Numbered from the stretch's first letter, positions 32,938 through 45,400 are shown. The stretch: DNA of 64,000 nt from Strigamia acuminata (GCA_949358305.1 OX442315.1:6039875-6103874); one strand, 5' to 3'. The notes: a model not told the origin generated them from the letters alone. Program-made: numbers and translations.

Positions 32938-33552
32938 TCATTTTTCTTCATTTTTGTTATGCTTTGATAAATGTCTTTTCAAAATATCACAACGCCCACA
33001 GGAATAATCGCAAAGATGACACTTAAATGGTTTTTCACCTGTATGAGTTGCAATATGACGTTTTAAATGTCCACTTGTAATACTGGAATACTCACATAAA
33101 TGACACTTGAATCGTTTTTCACCTGTATGAGTTGCAATATGGTTTTTTAAATTCCCACTTGTAATACTCGAAAAATCACACAAATGACACTTGAAAGGTT
33201 TTTCACCTGTGTGAGTTGCAATATGTCTTCTTAAACTCCCATTTGTAATACAGGAATAATCACATAAATGACACTTAAATGGTTTTTCACCCATATGAGT
33301 TGCAAGATGACTTTTTAAACTCCCACTTTGAATACAGGAATAAGCACAAAGATGGCACTTGAATGGTTTTTCACTGGTATGAGTTCGCATATGGACAACA
33401 AATTCATGTTTAAGTCTAAATGAAATTGAACACACTTGGCATTTGAAGGGTTTTTCACCAGTATGTTTTAGCACGTGATTCCTCAAATGTGAATAAAATG
33501 AGCAGGAATAATCACACAAATTGCAACTATAACGCTTTTGTTTCCTCTCCAT
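32938..33552 (-). CDS. C2H2 zinc-finger protein, 7 fingers (204 aa)
   Basis: Single-exon frame from ATG 33552. Seven C2H2 fingers (first YSCNLCDYSC, last CDILKRHLSKH) with TGEKPF linkers, some varied (TSEKPF, MGEKPF, TGEKRF). Same N-terminal MxRKQxRYSCNLCDYSC and C-terminal KHNKNEEK as the 9-finger gene at 21873-22655; the difference in finger number shows gain or loss of whole fingers. No effector domain. A nuclear DNA-binding role is likely by family. The duplicated gene pair alternates with the TRAF genes on the opposite strand. Confidence 0.85.
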   Translation of the reverse strand: MERKQKRYSCNLCDYSCSFYSHLRNHVLKHTGEKPFKCQVCSISFRLKHEFVVHMRTHTSEKPFKCHLCAYSCIQSGSLKSHLATHMGEKPFKCHLCDYSCITNGSLRRHIATHTGEKPFKCHLCDFSSITSGNLKNHIATHTGEKRFKCHLCEYSSITSGHLKRHIATHTGEKPFKCHLCDYSCGRCDILKRHLSKHNKNEEK

Positions 33553-33734
33553 TTTGAATATTTAAGAGACTCCAAGCTCAGTGTATAAAACGTTTGCTTC
33601 GTAAACTGGCAGATAGGATATCACTCAATCACATCGAAAATAAACATTCTGAAATTAAAAGAATTCAAATATTATTGGTTCATTTTATGAGCAAGTAGTC
33701 AAGTGAAAAAGTGTGTGCAGTTATTTTTTTGGTG

Positions 33735-34075
33735 AGTGTGGTGGCGGTTTCCGTAAAAAACCGCAATGCATGAGGTATACCGCAAAACCGCAAAAACCGC
33801 ATGAAACCGCAAAGAACCGCAAAAACCGGAAAAAATTGCATAACCGCAAAAAACTGCATAATCGCAAAAAAACCGCAAAAACCCAAAAAATCCAAAAATT
33901 AAGCAATAGAAAATCCAAAATTAAAGAAAATAAACCCTAAAAACTCCAAAATTCCAGAAGAAGAATATTTAAATTTAAATTAAAAATTTAAATTAATAAA
34001 AATAAAATATAATTTGCAGATTTGCGGTTTTGAGGTTTTCTGCGGCTAATCGCGTTGCGGTTTTTTTTATAAAAA
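33735..34075. mobile_element. MITE-like element rich in CCGCAAAAA repeats
   Basis: Inverted ends: GCGGTTTCCGTAAAAAACCG on the left and GCGTTGCGGTTTTTTTTATAAA on the right. Between them are AACCGCAAAAACCGCA-type repeats at 33770-33885 and AT-rich filler. The target duplication is unclear. Confidence 0.5.
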
Positions 34076-34124
34076 CCAAAGTGCAATTTTGGAAATAAAA
34101 ATCGCCCTACTCCCGGGTCACCTT

Positions 34125-34350
34125 TTCTGAATGCAGGAATAAGCACATAAATGACACGTGAATGGGTTTTTCTTCGTGTGAGATCGCGTACGGTCAACCA
34201 GCATCACTTTAGTGTTTAAACCTAAAGGAAATGAAACACACCTGGCATTTGAAGGGTTTTGCACCAACATGTGTCAGCTTGGGTGTCTTCAAGCACGAAT
34301 AAAATATACTCGAATAATCACACCGACTGCAACTGATGCGCTGTTTGTTT
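34125..34350 (-). pseudogene. C2H2 zinc-finger pseudogene
   Basis: Minus-strand matches to the first fingers of the two intact genes (CACACCTGGCATTTGAAGGG, GTTTAAACCTAAAGGAAATG), but the frame is broken and only about two to three fingers remain. Its upstream flank also matches those of the other two copies. Confidence 0.7.
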
Positions 34351-35122
34351 TGTTTGTTTTGCAATCAATTACGCTGACAGAAATCGCTCAATCACATCGA
34401 AATTGAACTAATTCTGGAATTAAACAAAGATCAAACATTAGGCACATACTTTTTATAAATAATTGTGCTCTATATTATCACTTTTTTACAGTAATCAAGT
34501 GGAAATTCCATTTTTTTGTCCATTTTCAGCAGTTGGTTTATTTGGTTACGAGTTGGGTATTCGGGTAATCGGGTTTTCTTATGACCAAGAACACGAATTG
34601 CGTTCGTGGCATGGCACAGTAGAGCGAGGAGTCTTGAACAGACTTGAGGATCGTATAGATTTGCACACTGTTTAAAAACAAAGTCAATAGTATTGTTTTC
34701 CTTGGCAATTTATCTACATCATAACTTACCTCGATTCTGATAAGATCTTTTCCACTGTCAAAACGCGTGGTGGATGGAAGCAAGTGATGGGAAAACGTGA
34801 GGCTGCTCGGCGTTACTAAAACCCGATATAACATTTAATTTCGCGCCATCTGTTGGTGGAAATAGATGGTGCAACGAGTTGACCAATTGATTGGAGAGAG
34901 CAATTTTTATATGTGTTGTTGCAACCAACCACACAACAATTGTGATGGCTGTTGAAAATTGTTATCGTGCTTGTAGAAGTCATGGCATGTCGTAGGCCGC
35001 GCTAAACAACATGCATGTGCTCTTCATGGTAGTGTTTATTTTTACCACCAGACGTCTCGCGCGTTTCGCAGCTCAAGAGCGGGGAAATTGTGGTGCATTC
35101 GTTACTACTCCGTTTATTCGTG
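34351..35122. other. Upstream region of TRAF C
   Basis: No gene seen. CGCCATCTGTTGGTGGAAATAG near 34851 is partly palindromic; CCAAT-like ACCAATTGATTGG at 34889. These could be promoter parts. Confidence 0.35.
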
Positions 35123-38100
35123 ATGGACTTAGAAGTTTTCACTTGTTGCAAGTAAGAGAAAATTGATTTATTTAGCTTAATAATCTATGTGCCACACGTC
35201 TGTGTGGATGAGTTTATTGCTAGGTTTGTTGCTGAGCACTTACAAACGGAATGTAACAAGTGGCCAGAGCACAGAGAAACATGGATTGGAACAACTAACC
35301 GATCAATCTAAGCTCCAGCATAACATTATTTTTATTTATTTTTTTTGTATTTAATATTTAGATGTGGTATGAAGAGTGTTATTACCAAGGAACAACTTCG
35401 TGGTTATATCTTCTGCCAGAGATGTGGTGCCAAATCAGATTTAACCATGCCTTTACAAGTAAGTACATAAAATAAAAGTAATAAAAAATAATAATTGTAT
35501 TTATTTCCTCAGGAAAAGGTTAGTGGTGACACGCAGTCAGAGAAAGGAAACTGTAGTTGCTGCAACAGTGTGATCGATCTAAACAGTATTGAAGTAACTA
35601 TAATAGCAAATATTCTCACAGGATACAATACAGTTGAACCTCATTATAACGGACCGCGATATAAGGCATTTTATAAAATACTTAAAAATGGCTCGGTTGG
35701 TTGGTTGGCCATAGAACCCCATGTTAAAAAAATATTGATAGAACGAACTTCCGTTATAACGAACCGATTTTTCGGGTTTCTTGTGATTCGTTAGAACGAG
35801 GCTCAACTGTATATCCATAGTGTCGATGTTTGATGACGCAAACTAATATTTATATTATTTTATTTGTTTTGTTTGACAGAGTCATAATGACAGTTGTGAG
35901 ATGTATCCACTCTACTGCAACTTTTGTAACGGCAAATTTATTCGTCGCACTGTCTGTTCACTGAACTTTGGATTTAATTTAGATAAAGAATAATAAATTT
36001 TTATTTCTGGCAGATGAGTAGCCATGTGCAGGAATGTCTTCGTAGTTTTCGCCGGTGCAAGTTTTCGCCAATTGGTTGTGAATTTCAGGTGTGTAAACAT
36101 TCCAATGGAAATAAAAAATTTTCTAAAATTTAAACATTGCAGGGAATTCCATTGGAAGTTGAAAAACACGAACTTGGCAATTCTCATGCCGAATTGATGA
36201 TGAAATCACTGCTGAGTCTTCAAACTGAGGTAGAATCGAGTAATAAATCCGTCGCATTTGATTGATTGAATCATAAATGGTATCAAAAGTTGTAAATTTG
36301 TCACTCTTGTTTAAATTTTGATGAAAACAGAAGGAGTGCTGCAAGGATATGAAAGTTGTTTTAGGTGAAATTTAATCGCATGGTTTTGTTTGTGAAGTTG
36401 AGTAATTTTATTTCCATAGATAATTTGAAGGAAACTACAGAAAGGCAAGAAACGGAGATCGATTCATACAAAAAGCAGATGATTGATCTCAAATTAAAGC
36501 AAAGTGAGCAGCTGAGCACAGTTGTCAACATTTTTGTATTAATGTTTTTTCAAAACAACACCAATTTTTTTTCAAAAAAATCACCAATTTTCACATACTT
36601 TCACGGCGTCGTTCTTACGTGCGACGCACTTACACGGCGTCGCTCTTACGAGGCGTCGTTAATTTCAGCGACGCTAAAACGAAGCGAAATTGTGCTTCAT
36701 TTGAGCGCCGTCGCTCTTCTTCAAATACAATACGCATATTCGTCATTTAAAAACGCCAGTTGTCATGTCAGTAATACGGGTTTAAAATTAGAAGTTTTAA
36801 TATTGAGTGTTGTCTTTAGGTGCAATGCAGTTCCGTTTGGATCAACAGTCGAAAGAAATTCAAAGACTAGAGAGAACCTCGAAAATTCAAGCTGGTAAAT
36901 TCAATCTAAAGATTACAATAAATAAATTAAATAACAAATGTTTGTTTTTAGATGAGATGACTACGACTGCAGGTAGGCATTTCACGCATTACATAAAATA
37001 TAAGTTGTATTATATATATATTATATTATATTATATTATACATACATATATACAGGGTGGTGCAGAAAGTCTGGTTCACAGTAAATGATTCCCAAACTGT
37101 TATAGACGTTGATTCAGCAAAATGATTGTAAGAGTAGTATGTCAGGGGAAATCCAATTATGACATCCAATTTGACCTCTGAGGTCATCTTCAAGGTCATC
37201 CATATTGTAACTCAAGAACCGTGACAGTTAGAGCAAAAAAGTGATCTAGAAAGTTGTAGAGCATCATCCAATTAGTCCAGAACTTGTCTTAAAAAAATTA
37301 TTTCTTACCGAAAAATTTTAAGAAAAAAGGTCTGAAACATTAGTATACTCAGCATTGTAACTCAGCTTTGTAACCTAAAACTATTGAGGCAACCAAGCTA
37401 ATCCTCAATTAGGACACTTTATTCGGTCATACTTGTAAGTGGAAGAGAAGAAACACAAAAGAAAAAAAATAATTTATTTTGTAAAGACATTCCACATGAT
37501 AGTTTTAGGGAACAAAGCTGAGTAGACTAACATTTCAAACCTTTTTTTCTCAAAACTTTTCGGTGAGAGATAATATTTTTTATTGGAAATTTTGCTCTAA
37601 CCTGATTGGTTCAGAAGTTAGCAAGTGAATGACTTTGAAAATGGCTTTCAAGGTCAAATTTGATGTCATCATTGGATTGCTCTCACCCAACTTCCTATAC
37701 GATTGCTTCATCAAAGTTGGCCTAGATGCAATTGCTCACGAAATATTTAGAGTGGTTCAGACTTTTGGGACACCCTGTATACAGTGTTGGGCACGGTACT
37801 TCAAACACGTACCGCGGTACCGGTACCGGTACTTGCGCCAATGGAGAAATGTACTGCGGTACCGGTACCGGTACTTGCTGCGTCCACCAAAAGTACCGCG
37901 GTACCGGTATGCGGTACTTGCTGCGTCCTAAAAAAGTACCGGTACCGGGATTTTGCGGTACATCTCGCGGTACTCGAGAAAACGCGAGAAAACACGAGAT
38001 TCTCGTGTTTTCTCCTGTTTTCCACGATAATAAAGTTAAAAAGTGTATGTTTTCAAAACATACACTTTTGTTTTGTTTACATTGTTTTGCATTTTAAACT

Positions 38101-39922
38101 TTCTTGTCATTCAAATTGAGTACGCAAAATAAAGTGCGGCGACGCCGAAGCCTGCCCGTCACACACGGGATACGCGAGTAATAATTCCCGTAGAAGTTAA
38201 GCAGAAAAACCGCCCGTGCTCCTGACGAAACACAATCGAATCGTCACATCGACGAATACGACGAATCGACGATACACATGAGACGGAAATTCAACTGTTA
38301 AAGTAATAAAAACCGATTAAGAGTGTATAAAGTAACTTTTAATTGGTTTTATTACTTCAAAATTTGAATTTCCGTCTCTTGTGTATCGTCGGGGGCGCGC
38401 TGCTTAACTACTACAGTTTTACGGCACTTCTTAATCTCGTATGGTTTGATGTGGCTTGCTGGCTATGATAACCCAAATAAAACAAAAATTAAACTTTAAA
38501 ATCAATAAAATTGTGTAAAAAGTAGAAATCGGGAGAAAACACGAGAATCTCGTGTTTTCTCGCGTTTTCCCGAGTACCGCGAGAGTACCGCAAATTCACG
38601 GTACCGGTACTGCATGGCGCCAAATGTACCGCGGTACCGGTACCCGGTACTTGCTCTTTCCACAGAAAGTACCGCGGTACCGGTACCGGTACCCGCTGCA
38701 ACCGAAAAAAGTACCGCGGTACAGGCCTGCGGTACAGTACCGGTACCGGCGTTACTGTACCGCCGTTACCGGTACTGTACCGTGCCCAACACTGCCTGTA
38801 TACATATAATTTTTTTTTTTTGCATTTTATGTGTATCCTTATGTTTGAACATTATTTCAGACGTAATAGCAAAACGACAAATGGAGCACTGCGACAATGT
38901 AGAAAACTGTCAAAAAACGATGGCCACTGTGATGACAGCAAACAGTAAGTTGTTCGAGCATCTATATCGATTATTATTTTTAATCTCGATTTCATTTTAG
39001 ATACGTTGACCAAAGTTGTGGGTAAGAATAGTTGTTTATTTGAAAAATGCAAATAAGACGAAAAAAGTAAATTGAAAATGTTGTTTTAGCCAATGACAAG
39101 AAAATTCTGAGTAACAAGATTGGTACGATCGTAATTTCTGCAAAGCATATTTCGATTTATTCTTACATTGATTTTAATTGTCAGATGATGTAATTAGAAA
39201 ACAAAAGGAATTTGAAAATGATTATGCAGAATTCAAATGTGAGTTGACAGTTTTTATTACATCTTAGTTTATTATATCGTCATAATAAAAAGTTTGTTAC
39301 ATCGCGGTCCGTTATAACGAGATTTGACTGTATTGGATATTTTGTGGGTCAATTTCAGTGTCGCAATAAGCAGTCCAACCATGAAAACATAAGATTGTTA
39401 CGATTTATGTTTATTTTTCTAGATGAAATGCAAGTGGATTTGAAAAACAAACTGGCTTCAACTTCTCAGTCATTTGAATATGTGTGGAAAGTTACGGAGA
39501 TGGAAGATCACCTTCGCAATTTGAAATTGGAGAAGCCAGTTGACATTTCCAGCAATTCTTTTTGCACTGCCAAAGTTGGTTATAAAATGCGACTACAGCT
39601 AAGCTTATTGGCAACTGGTCGGGGAAAAGACTTTTATCTTAGTCTGGTAGTCATGAGAGGGCCAAATGATGCATTACTTAGTTGGCCTGTAAAGTTTCGT
39701 GGCAAAGTTACCTTGTTGGATCAATTGGCAGCAAAAAAAGAGCTTTATTCTTTAAATTTGAAATCTGATATTGAGGGTTATAAAAAATGTTTTGACAGGC
39801 CGTTGAATGAGGAAAACGAAGGATATGAAATTGCTGATTTTAGTCTTTTGGAACAATTTATACACGCATATTTAGTTGATGACACACTGATTTTCAAACT
39901 CGAGTTAGAGGTTACAAGTTAG
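35123..39922 (+). CDS. TRAF-like gene C, 15 exons, 448 aa
   Basis: Exons: 35123-35151, 35362-35458, 35513-35593, 35880-35951, 36014-36088, 36143-36229, 36331-36364, 36420-36503, 36820-36894, 36952-36972, 38861-38944, 39001-39021, 39090-39122, 39185-39238, 39423-39922; 1347 nt, no stop. N-terminal zinc module (FTCCKCGMKS, FCQRCGAKSDL, CSCCNSVIDL), TRAF zinc finger (YCNFCNGKFIRR, HVQECLRSFRRCKF), coiled coil, and MATH (SFEYVWKV, GYKMRLQLSLL, LSLVVMRGPNDALLSWPV, LLDQL, AYLVDDTLIFKLELEV). The MATH loop that reads NGxGxGKGTHLS in other copies is altered here. It lacks the 78-nt QSSNASM exon. One intron carries two nested transposons. Confidence 0.8.
35631..35809. mobile_element. pogo/Tigger-type MITE (179 bp), intron of gene C
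   Basis: Ends CAGTTGAACCTCATTATAACG and CGTTAGAACGAGGCTCAACTG, inverted; TA duplication at 35629-35630 and 35810-35811. Shortest complete member of the family also seen at 28.3, 30.1 and 60.2 kb. Confidence 0.82.
36504..36819 (+). other. Gene C intron with GACGC-rich patch
   Basis: Contains ACGGCGTCG/CGACGC repeats at 36600-36720 of unknown origin. Confidence 0.4.
37053..37777. mobile_element. mariner-type foldback element (725 bp), intron of gene C
   Basis: Ends CAGGGTGGTGCAGAAAGTCTG and CAGACTTTTGGGACACCCTG, inverted, with TA duplications (37051-37052, 37778-37779). A second inverted pair lies inside (37305-37365 against 37515-37575). CAGGGTG plus TA is typical of mariner-like MITEs. Confidence 0.8.
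37782..38794. mobile_element. hAT-type foldback element (1013 bp) packed with GGTACC palindromes
   Basis: Ends CAGTGTTGGGCACGGTAC and GTACCGTGCCCAACACTG. The 8-bp duplication CCTGTATA (37774-37781 and 38795-38802) includes the last four bases of the mariner-type element, so this one came later. Each arm holds 150-200 bp of GTACCGCGGTACCGGTACC repeats. Further inverted pairs inside: ACACGAGATTCTCGTG blocks and GATACACATGAGACGGAAAT / ATTTCCGTCTCTTGTGTATC. No transposase. Confidence 0.88.
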
Positions 39923-40837
39923 AAATAATTTTCAATTTTTGAGAGTTTTGTTGTAACTTGGATGACTGTGATGAATCTTGCTGTAATAATAAATAAATAC
40001 TTTGATTGTGAAGTTTATATGACCAATTATATGTCTGTGGTAGTTGAATTCAAAACTCTTCCCTTCTTTTATGTTTACTTTAATACAATTCATCTGACAC
40101 GCATCCGTTACCAAATAAGCAAATATACATGGTCTCACTTTTCCGGAACAGTAAAAATTCGAATTTTTTTTAACGAATAAAAACCACTGCTTAGTTTATC
40201 TTTAACCCTACCAGTACCGTACCAACCTATAAACAATCCCCTACTCATCCACCCGTGTCATTTTTGACCCAATGCCAAAACAATTTTTCCAAAAATGTAC
40301 GAAGATGATTCTATTCTGTGACAATTTCATGTTTATGAAGAAATTTAACCGATTCAGTATTTGTCGAAAGAGCAGGACAAAAATAATTGAGATTGAATTC
40401 AAAAGTAGTGCGTAAACAAAGAATTTTTTGAAAATATTACTTTCTTTATTGTTTCTTAAGATGTTTAATGAAAATACCTAAAATTTCAGATTGACTTAAA
40501 AAAAATGAAGACACTTTGAACAGACTTTTCTTGGTTTTATTGCTTATTGCTTGTGGGAGGAGTCATGTCGGCTAAATTTGGTTTAATTAGGGGTTGAAAT
40601 AGATGCACATTTAATATTTTTATGGTGCAATGCAGTGAAACATCGCCAGCTGAGCTTTGGTACTCCATGTGTGACAGTGAAGTTCGTTGGCAATTGGCAA
40701 GGAAAAGATTTTAATACCACGCTTCTTGGCAACGATGCAGAATTGTTGCAGAGCGATACAATGCTGTGTGTAATATGAAAATTATTGTTACACAACCGCG
40801 TACCAACGACATATTGTTTATAATACAAGAGTGGAAG
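39923..40837. other. Intergenic stretch between TRAF C and D
   Basis: 3' flank of C, then AT-rich DNA. From about 40660 it resembles the region before TRAF A (GGCAACGATGCAGAATTGTTG), so this block belongs to the A/D subfamily. Confidence 0.4.
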
Positions 40838-42148
40838 ATGGCGAAACTAAACAGATGTGGTGCCAAAACAGATTTAATTGTAAGTGTAATATTGACAAAA
40901 TAATAACAGCCGAGGCGACAAAAAGTGCACAAGAATGTTATTTATGGGCACAGGAATTTGAAATTGCAATTATTTCCTCAGGAAAAAGCTGGTGGTGGAA
41001 GACAATGCAGTTATTGCAACAGTGTGATCGATCTAAACAAGATCGAAGTAATTAATATCGTGGTTTATGAGGAGTGACCACATTCCTAAGATTAATGTTT
41101 TGGCAGACTCGTATGGAACGTTGCGGCATGAATCCGATCTACTGCATGTTTTGTTACGGCAAATTTATTCGTAGCAAGGTGATTTTACGAGGAATTTTGA
41201 ATTAAGTAAGTGTCTAATGTTTGATTTGCAACAGATGGATGGCCACGTGCAGGAGTGTCTTCGTAGTTCATGTTCGTGCAAGTTTGCACCGATCGGTTGT
41301 GAATTTCAGGTTAGCAGACGAGCCGAGTGAAATTAAAAATATTCTCGAGTGGAAACGTTGCAGAGAAATCAATTGGAGGTTGAGAAGCACGAAAGTTGTA
41401 ATTCTCACGCCGAGTTGATGATGAAATTGTTGCTGACTCTTCAAAGCGAGGTGGAATAATTTTATTAAGTAGGATTCTTGGTGTAAATAATGTGTGTTTC
41501 AGCAATCGTCCAATGCATCCATGATGGCGCATTCGTTTAACAAACTTACGGCGCTCAAGTTCGCAGTTAGTAAAATTCAGGTTTGACGTCGAAAGCGATA
41601 AATAAATCAGTTTCATACAATTTTCGTTAAAAACAGAAAGACTTTTGCAGTAAAATAAGAGCTATTCAAGTCGAAAATGTAAATCTGTGATGCTTTTAGC
41701 GGAGTGTGTACAATTTTGGTTGTTCCAGATAATTTGGAGGAAACTGTAGAAAAAGAAATAAAGGCGTACAAGCAGCAGATTGTTGATCTCGAATTTAAAC
41801 TCGGTGAGCAGATGTTTGAATGAAGTCATAATTCCAGGTTTTGCGAGTGTTTGTTTGACATAAAAACACTGTTTCAGTTCGAGACAAACAACTGGTTGAG
41901 CATTTGTGTGAGAAAATGGAGAAAGAGATTGGTAAATTTGGAGATTCGTAAGCCTAAATTATTTTAGTCTAATAATGAGAATTATTGTAGAGACATTGAC
42001 GAAACTACAATCGGAGCAGTGCGATAATGTGGAAAACTGTCAAAAATACTGACCACTATGATAACTGCAACAGGTAAGTTGTTTTGGGGTTGTATTGGTT
42101 TTAATTTTAATTTTGGTTTGGTTTTAGATCAGTTGGCTAAGACTGTGG
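40838..42148 (+). pseudogene. TRAF-like gene D, MATH-less, frameshifted
   Basis: Exons: 40838-40879 (possible own start, MAKLNRCGAKTDLI), 40982-41047, 41107-41178, 41235-41309, 41364-41450, 41503-41580, 41637-41670, 41729-41803, 41878-41931, 41991-42073, 42128-42148. The first exon keeps only the end of the usual second exon. The donor after 41670 reads TC instead of GT. The exon at 41991 is one base short and runs into TGA. No MATH exon follows before gene E starts at 42498. Zinc finger (YCMFCYGKFIRS) and coiled-coil exons are well kept, so loss looks recent. A short MATH-less product cannot be excluded. Confidence 0.75.
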
Positions 42149-42497
42149 GTAAGTAATATAAGAATAGTTGTGGTTAGTTGGGTAATGGGGTTGTCAGTTT
42201 CACAAAACAAATGTGCCATAATAGCGCCCTCTGGTGACGGTTTGAAGCACTTTTTTGTCAAGGCTTTTATATTGGTGTTTCAAATTAGTTATTTTTCTTC
42301 TTGTTTTTGATTGAATTCTTCTGGTTGGCACTAGTAACTCAAACTAAATTGAAGGGAGTTCAACCAAAGACAACACACGTTGTACATACCTGTGTCAATT
42401 GGAAAATCAAGTGACTCTAACTAGTGGCAGTTAGACGAACTAAGCGCAGCACTCGTGGTTTGTCAGGCTCGCAACTCTGCAAGTTTGTACACGTATC
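42149..42497. other. Upstream region of TRAF E
   Basis: No exon seen. It contains AATAGCGCCCTCTGGTGACG near 42220. Probably holds the promoter of gene E; no TATA box is obvious. Confidence 0.35.
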
Positions 42498-45400
42498 ATG
42501 GATTCAACAATTGTCAAATGCATCAGGTAATTCCGTAATGGGCATTAATTCTATATTCTTGACACTAGATATTCTGATTTGGGTGATACAATTAGTTTAG
42601 TTGCTCGAGAAGTTTGTAAAGGAAATTTGTCAGCGAAAAATTTCGTAAAACGTGCTCGGGACTGGCGAAACTAATCCATCACAAGTTTTATATTATTTTT
42701 CAGCATAACTTTTTATTTTTATTTTTTTGTTTAGTTGTGGTCTGGAAGGTCAGAAATTGAAAGCACAGTCTTGTGGTCACGTGAACTGTCGGAGATGTGT
42801 TGCGAATGCAGAATCCAGTGGACTGGTCGTTTGTTCTATTAATCATTCCAGTTCAGTATTTGCTGTAAGTAAAAATACTGTCGTACCTCTTCTTTTAAAA
42901 GCAGACTGGTAATTGCAATTTTTATTTTATTTTAGGAGAAACTTGTTGGAATCTCGTTTTCGGATGAAGATGTTTGTTGTTACTGCAATAGTGCACTGGA
43001 TTTTGAAAACATTAAAGTAATAATGACAACAATGGCGTACCAAACCAACTGTAAATGGGGCTCCTTGAAAAAATAGCAGCAAAGTTGAAAAAAATTTCGG
43101 AAAAGTCTAAAGATTTTAGAAACAGCTAAAATTTTTAGAAAAAAGCAATAATAATAATTTTAGGAAAATTCGTCAATTTTGTTAGAAATTCATCGAAATG
43201 GGCTAAAATTTTACAGATATTCACTAAAAATTCCTTAAAAGAAATTAAAAACTTTGATAAAGTTTGTGGATATTTCTAAAGGCAATGGCTAATTCATGTC
43301 TTTCCTTGTATTTTTATGATTTTTATGTTTTTAAATGTAAATTTTCATGGTTTTACTGTTTTTACAAGTAAATTCTTATGATTTTGATGTTTTTAATTGT
43401 AAATTTTCATGAATTTGATGTTTTAAAATGTAAATTCTCATGATTTGACATTACCTATTTTTGATTATTAGGGCCATTACGCTAAATGTGACATGTATCC
43501 AATCAACTGCAACTATTGCGACAGGAAATTTATTCGCCGCGCGGTTAGTACAGTAAGTAGAACTGTTCAAGTGTCTATAAACACATAATTTGATGCAGAT
43601 GAACATCCATGTGCAAGAATGTGGACGTAATTTACGTTGGTGCAAGTTTTCGTCGATCGGATGTCGATTTCAAGTGATTTAAAGCGAATAAAACGATAGA
43701 ATATAATTATTAATGAATACTATTAAAGGGAACTCGATCGGAAATTGAGTGCCACGAAAGGGACAGCGTGCACATGGAATTTGTGACGAATTTATTGCTG
43801 AATCTTCAAACTGAGGTAGAATAACTGCAATGAATGAAGATGATTTGTTTAGTTTATTTCTGTTTCAGCAATTGAGTAATGCATCCACGTTGGCGAATTT
43901 GCTTAACGAACTTCTGTCGCACAAGGGGTTAATTAACAGTGTTCAGGTACTGATTCGATAAAGCAGATGATTCAATGTTATAAGTTGCAGTTACAATTGT
44001 TTAAACTAGTGTAAAGTGGACAAGATTGTGGAGAAAACATCAGCAGCAGATGTCAATGCTGAACAAAACGAGTGTTATGTGAAAATGAAAGGAGTACAAG
44101 GTAAAATTGAAAGTATTTTGTGCGCTCCATTGTTTTAAGGCAAAATATTTGTATAGATAATTTGGAAGAAACGTTAAAACGTCAGGAAAAGGAAATGGAT
44201 TGGTCTAAACATCGGATAATTGATCTCGAAAAGAAACTAAGCGAAATAACAAGTTGTAATAAATATTTATTTGGTTTTCTAAAAAATAAGTTAGAGAATT
44301 TAAAATAACCTGATCGTCACTGTCAATAGAAATTGTGAATAATTTCATGTTTTCCCACTACATGAAATTATTCACGATTTCAATTACAATAATGCAGTGA
44401 CGTTCCAGGTTTTTTTTAAGACGAGTGTACAGTTGAAGTATTTTCTTTTTTAAATTATTTATGGTGATATTTGACTAGATCATTTTGAAGAAACTATAAA
44501 ATGCCAAGAATTTGAAATTAATTCATGCAAGCAGCGGATAATCGAGCTCGAAAATAAAGAAAGTGAATTGATGGATTGTGTTAATCGATGTCTGGGTTTG
44601 GAGCAGTTGGTTAAGAATTTGGGTAAGTCATCATTTGTCATTTTATTTGAAGCGCCAAACCAAGTTGATCACTTTGTTTTAGATGAAAGCAAGAATTTGC
44701 TCAAAGTCAAGATGGATCATCTGACTGAACACAAGGAGTTGGAAAAATCTTTGGGTAAAATGTTCACTTCTTATTTATTCCTCATCACTTTAATTGCTAT
44801 TTAGATTATTCTTAGATACATTTGAGGAAGGTTATGCAAAAAGCAAAGGTACAATTTCTGTATTCTGTAGAGAATTGGATTTAATTTGACCATTTGGATA
44901 ATTGTTGTAGACCGACTAACTCAACAACAAACTGAAGAATCTGATAAAATGCAGGAAATGGAAAACAAATTAACTACTTTGATAACAGCAAACAGTAAGT
45001 TATTCAATTCAAACAACAGAATGTGTGTTTTAGTGATTAACAAAACATTCTTTCATTTTTTGTTTTTAGATCAATTGGCTAAAACTGTGGGTAAGTGCAT
45101 CATGCTTGCTAGCACCGATTCAGCACGTCCCATTTCGGCGCGTCCCATTCAGCGCCAAAAGCATTACTAATTTGCGCGGTCCCTGTACTGTGTCGTCGGT
45201 ATTTATTTTTATGCCGACTTGTTTTGATATGAAATAAAACATATGTTATCGATTGGATCTGCGCAAGTTTGGTTAACATCACCTGGCTCAGAGTAGGGAC
45301 CACAAGCTGGGACGTGCGGTCCCTCCGTTAAGATTAAATACTCTCACATTACTGACAGTTTCTTTACTTCTGTAATAATTATATCATGTGACAAACTAAA

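Noticed and set aside
37629-38809. Frames with repeated TAVPVPVL or YRYRYL
   Set aside because: They arise from GGTACC palindrome repeats inside the hAT foldback element on both strands.
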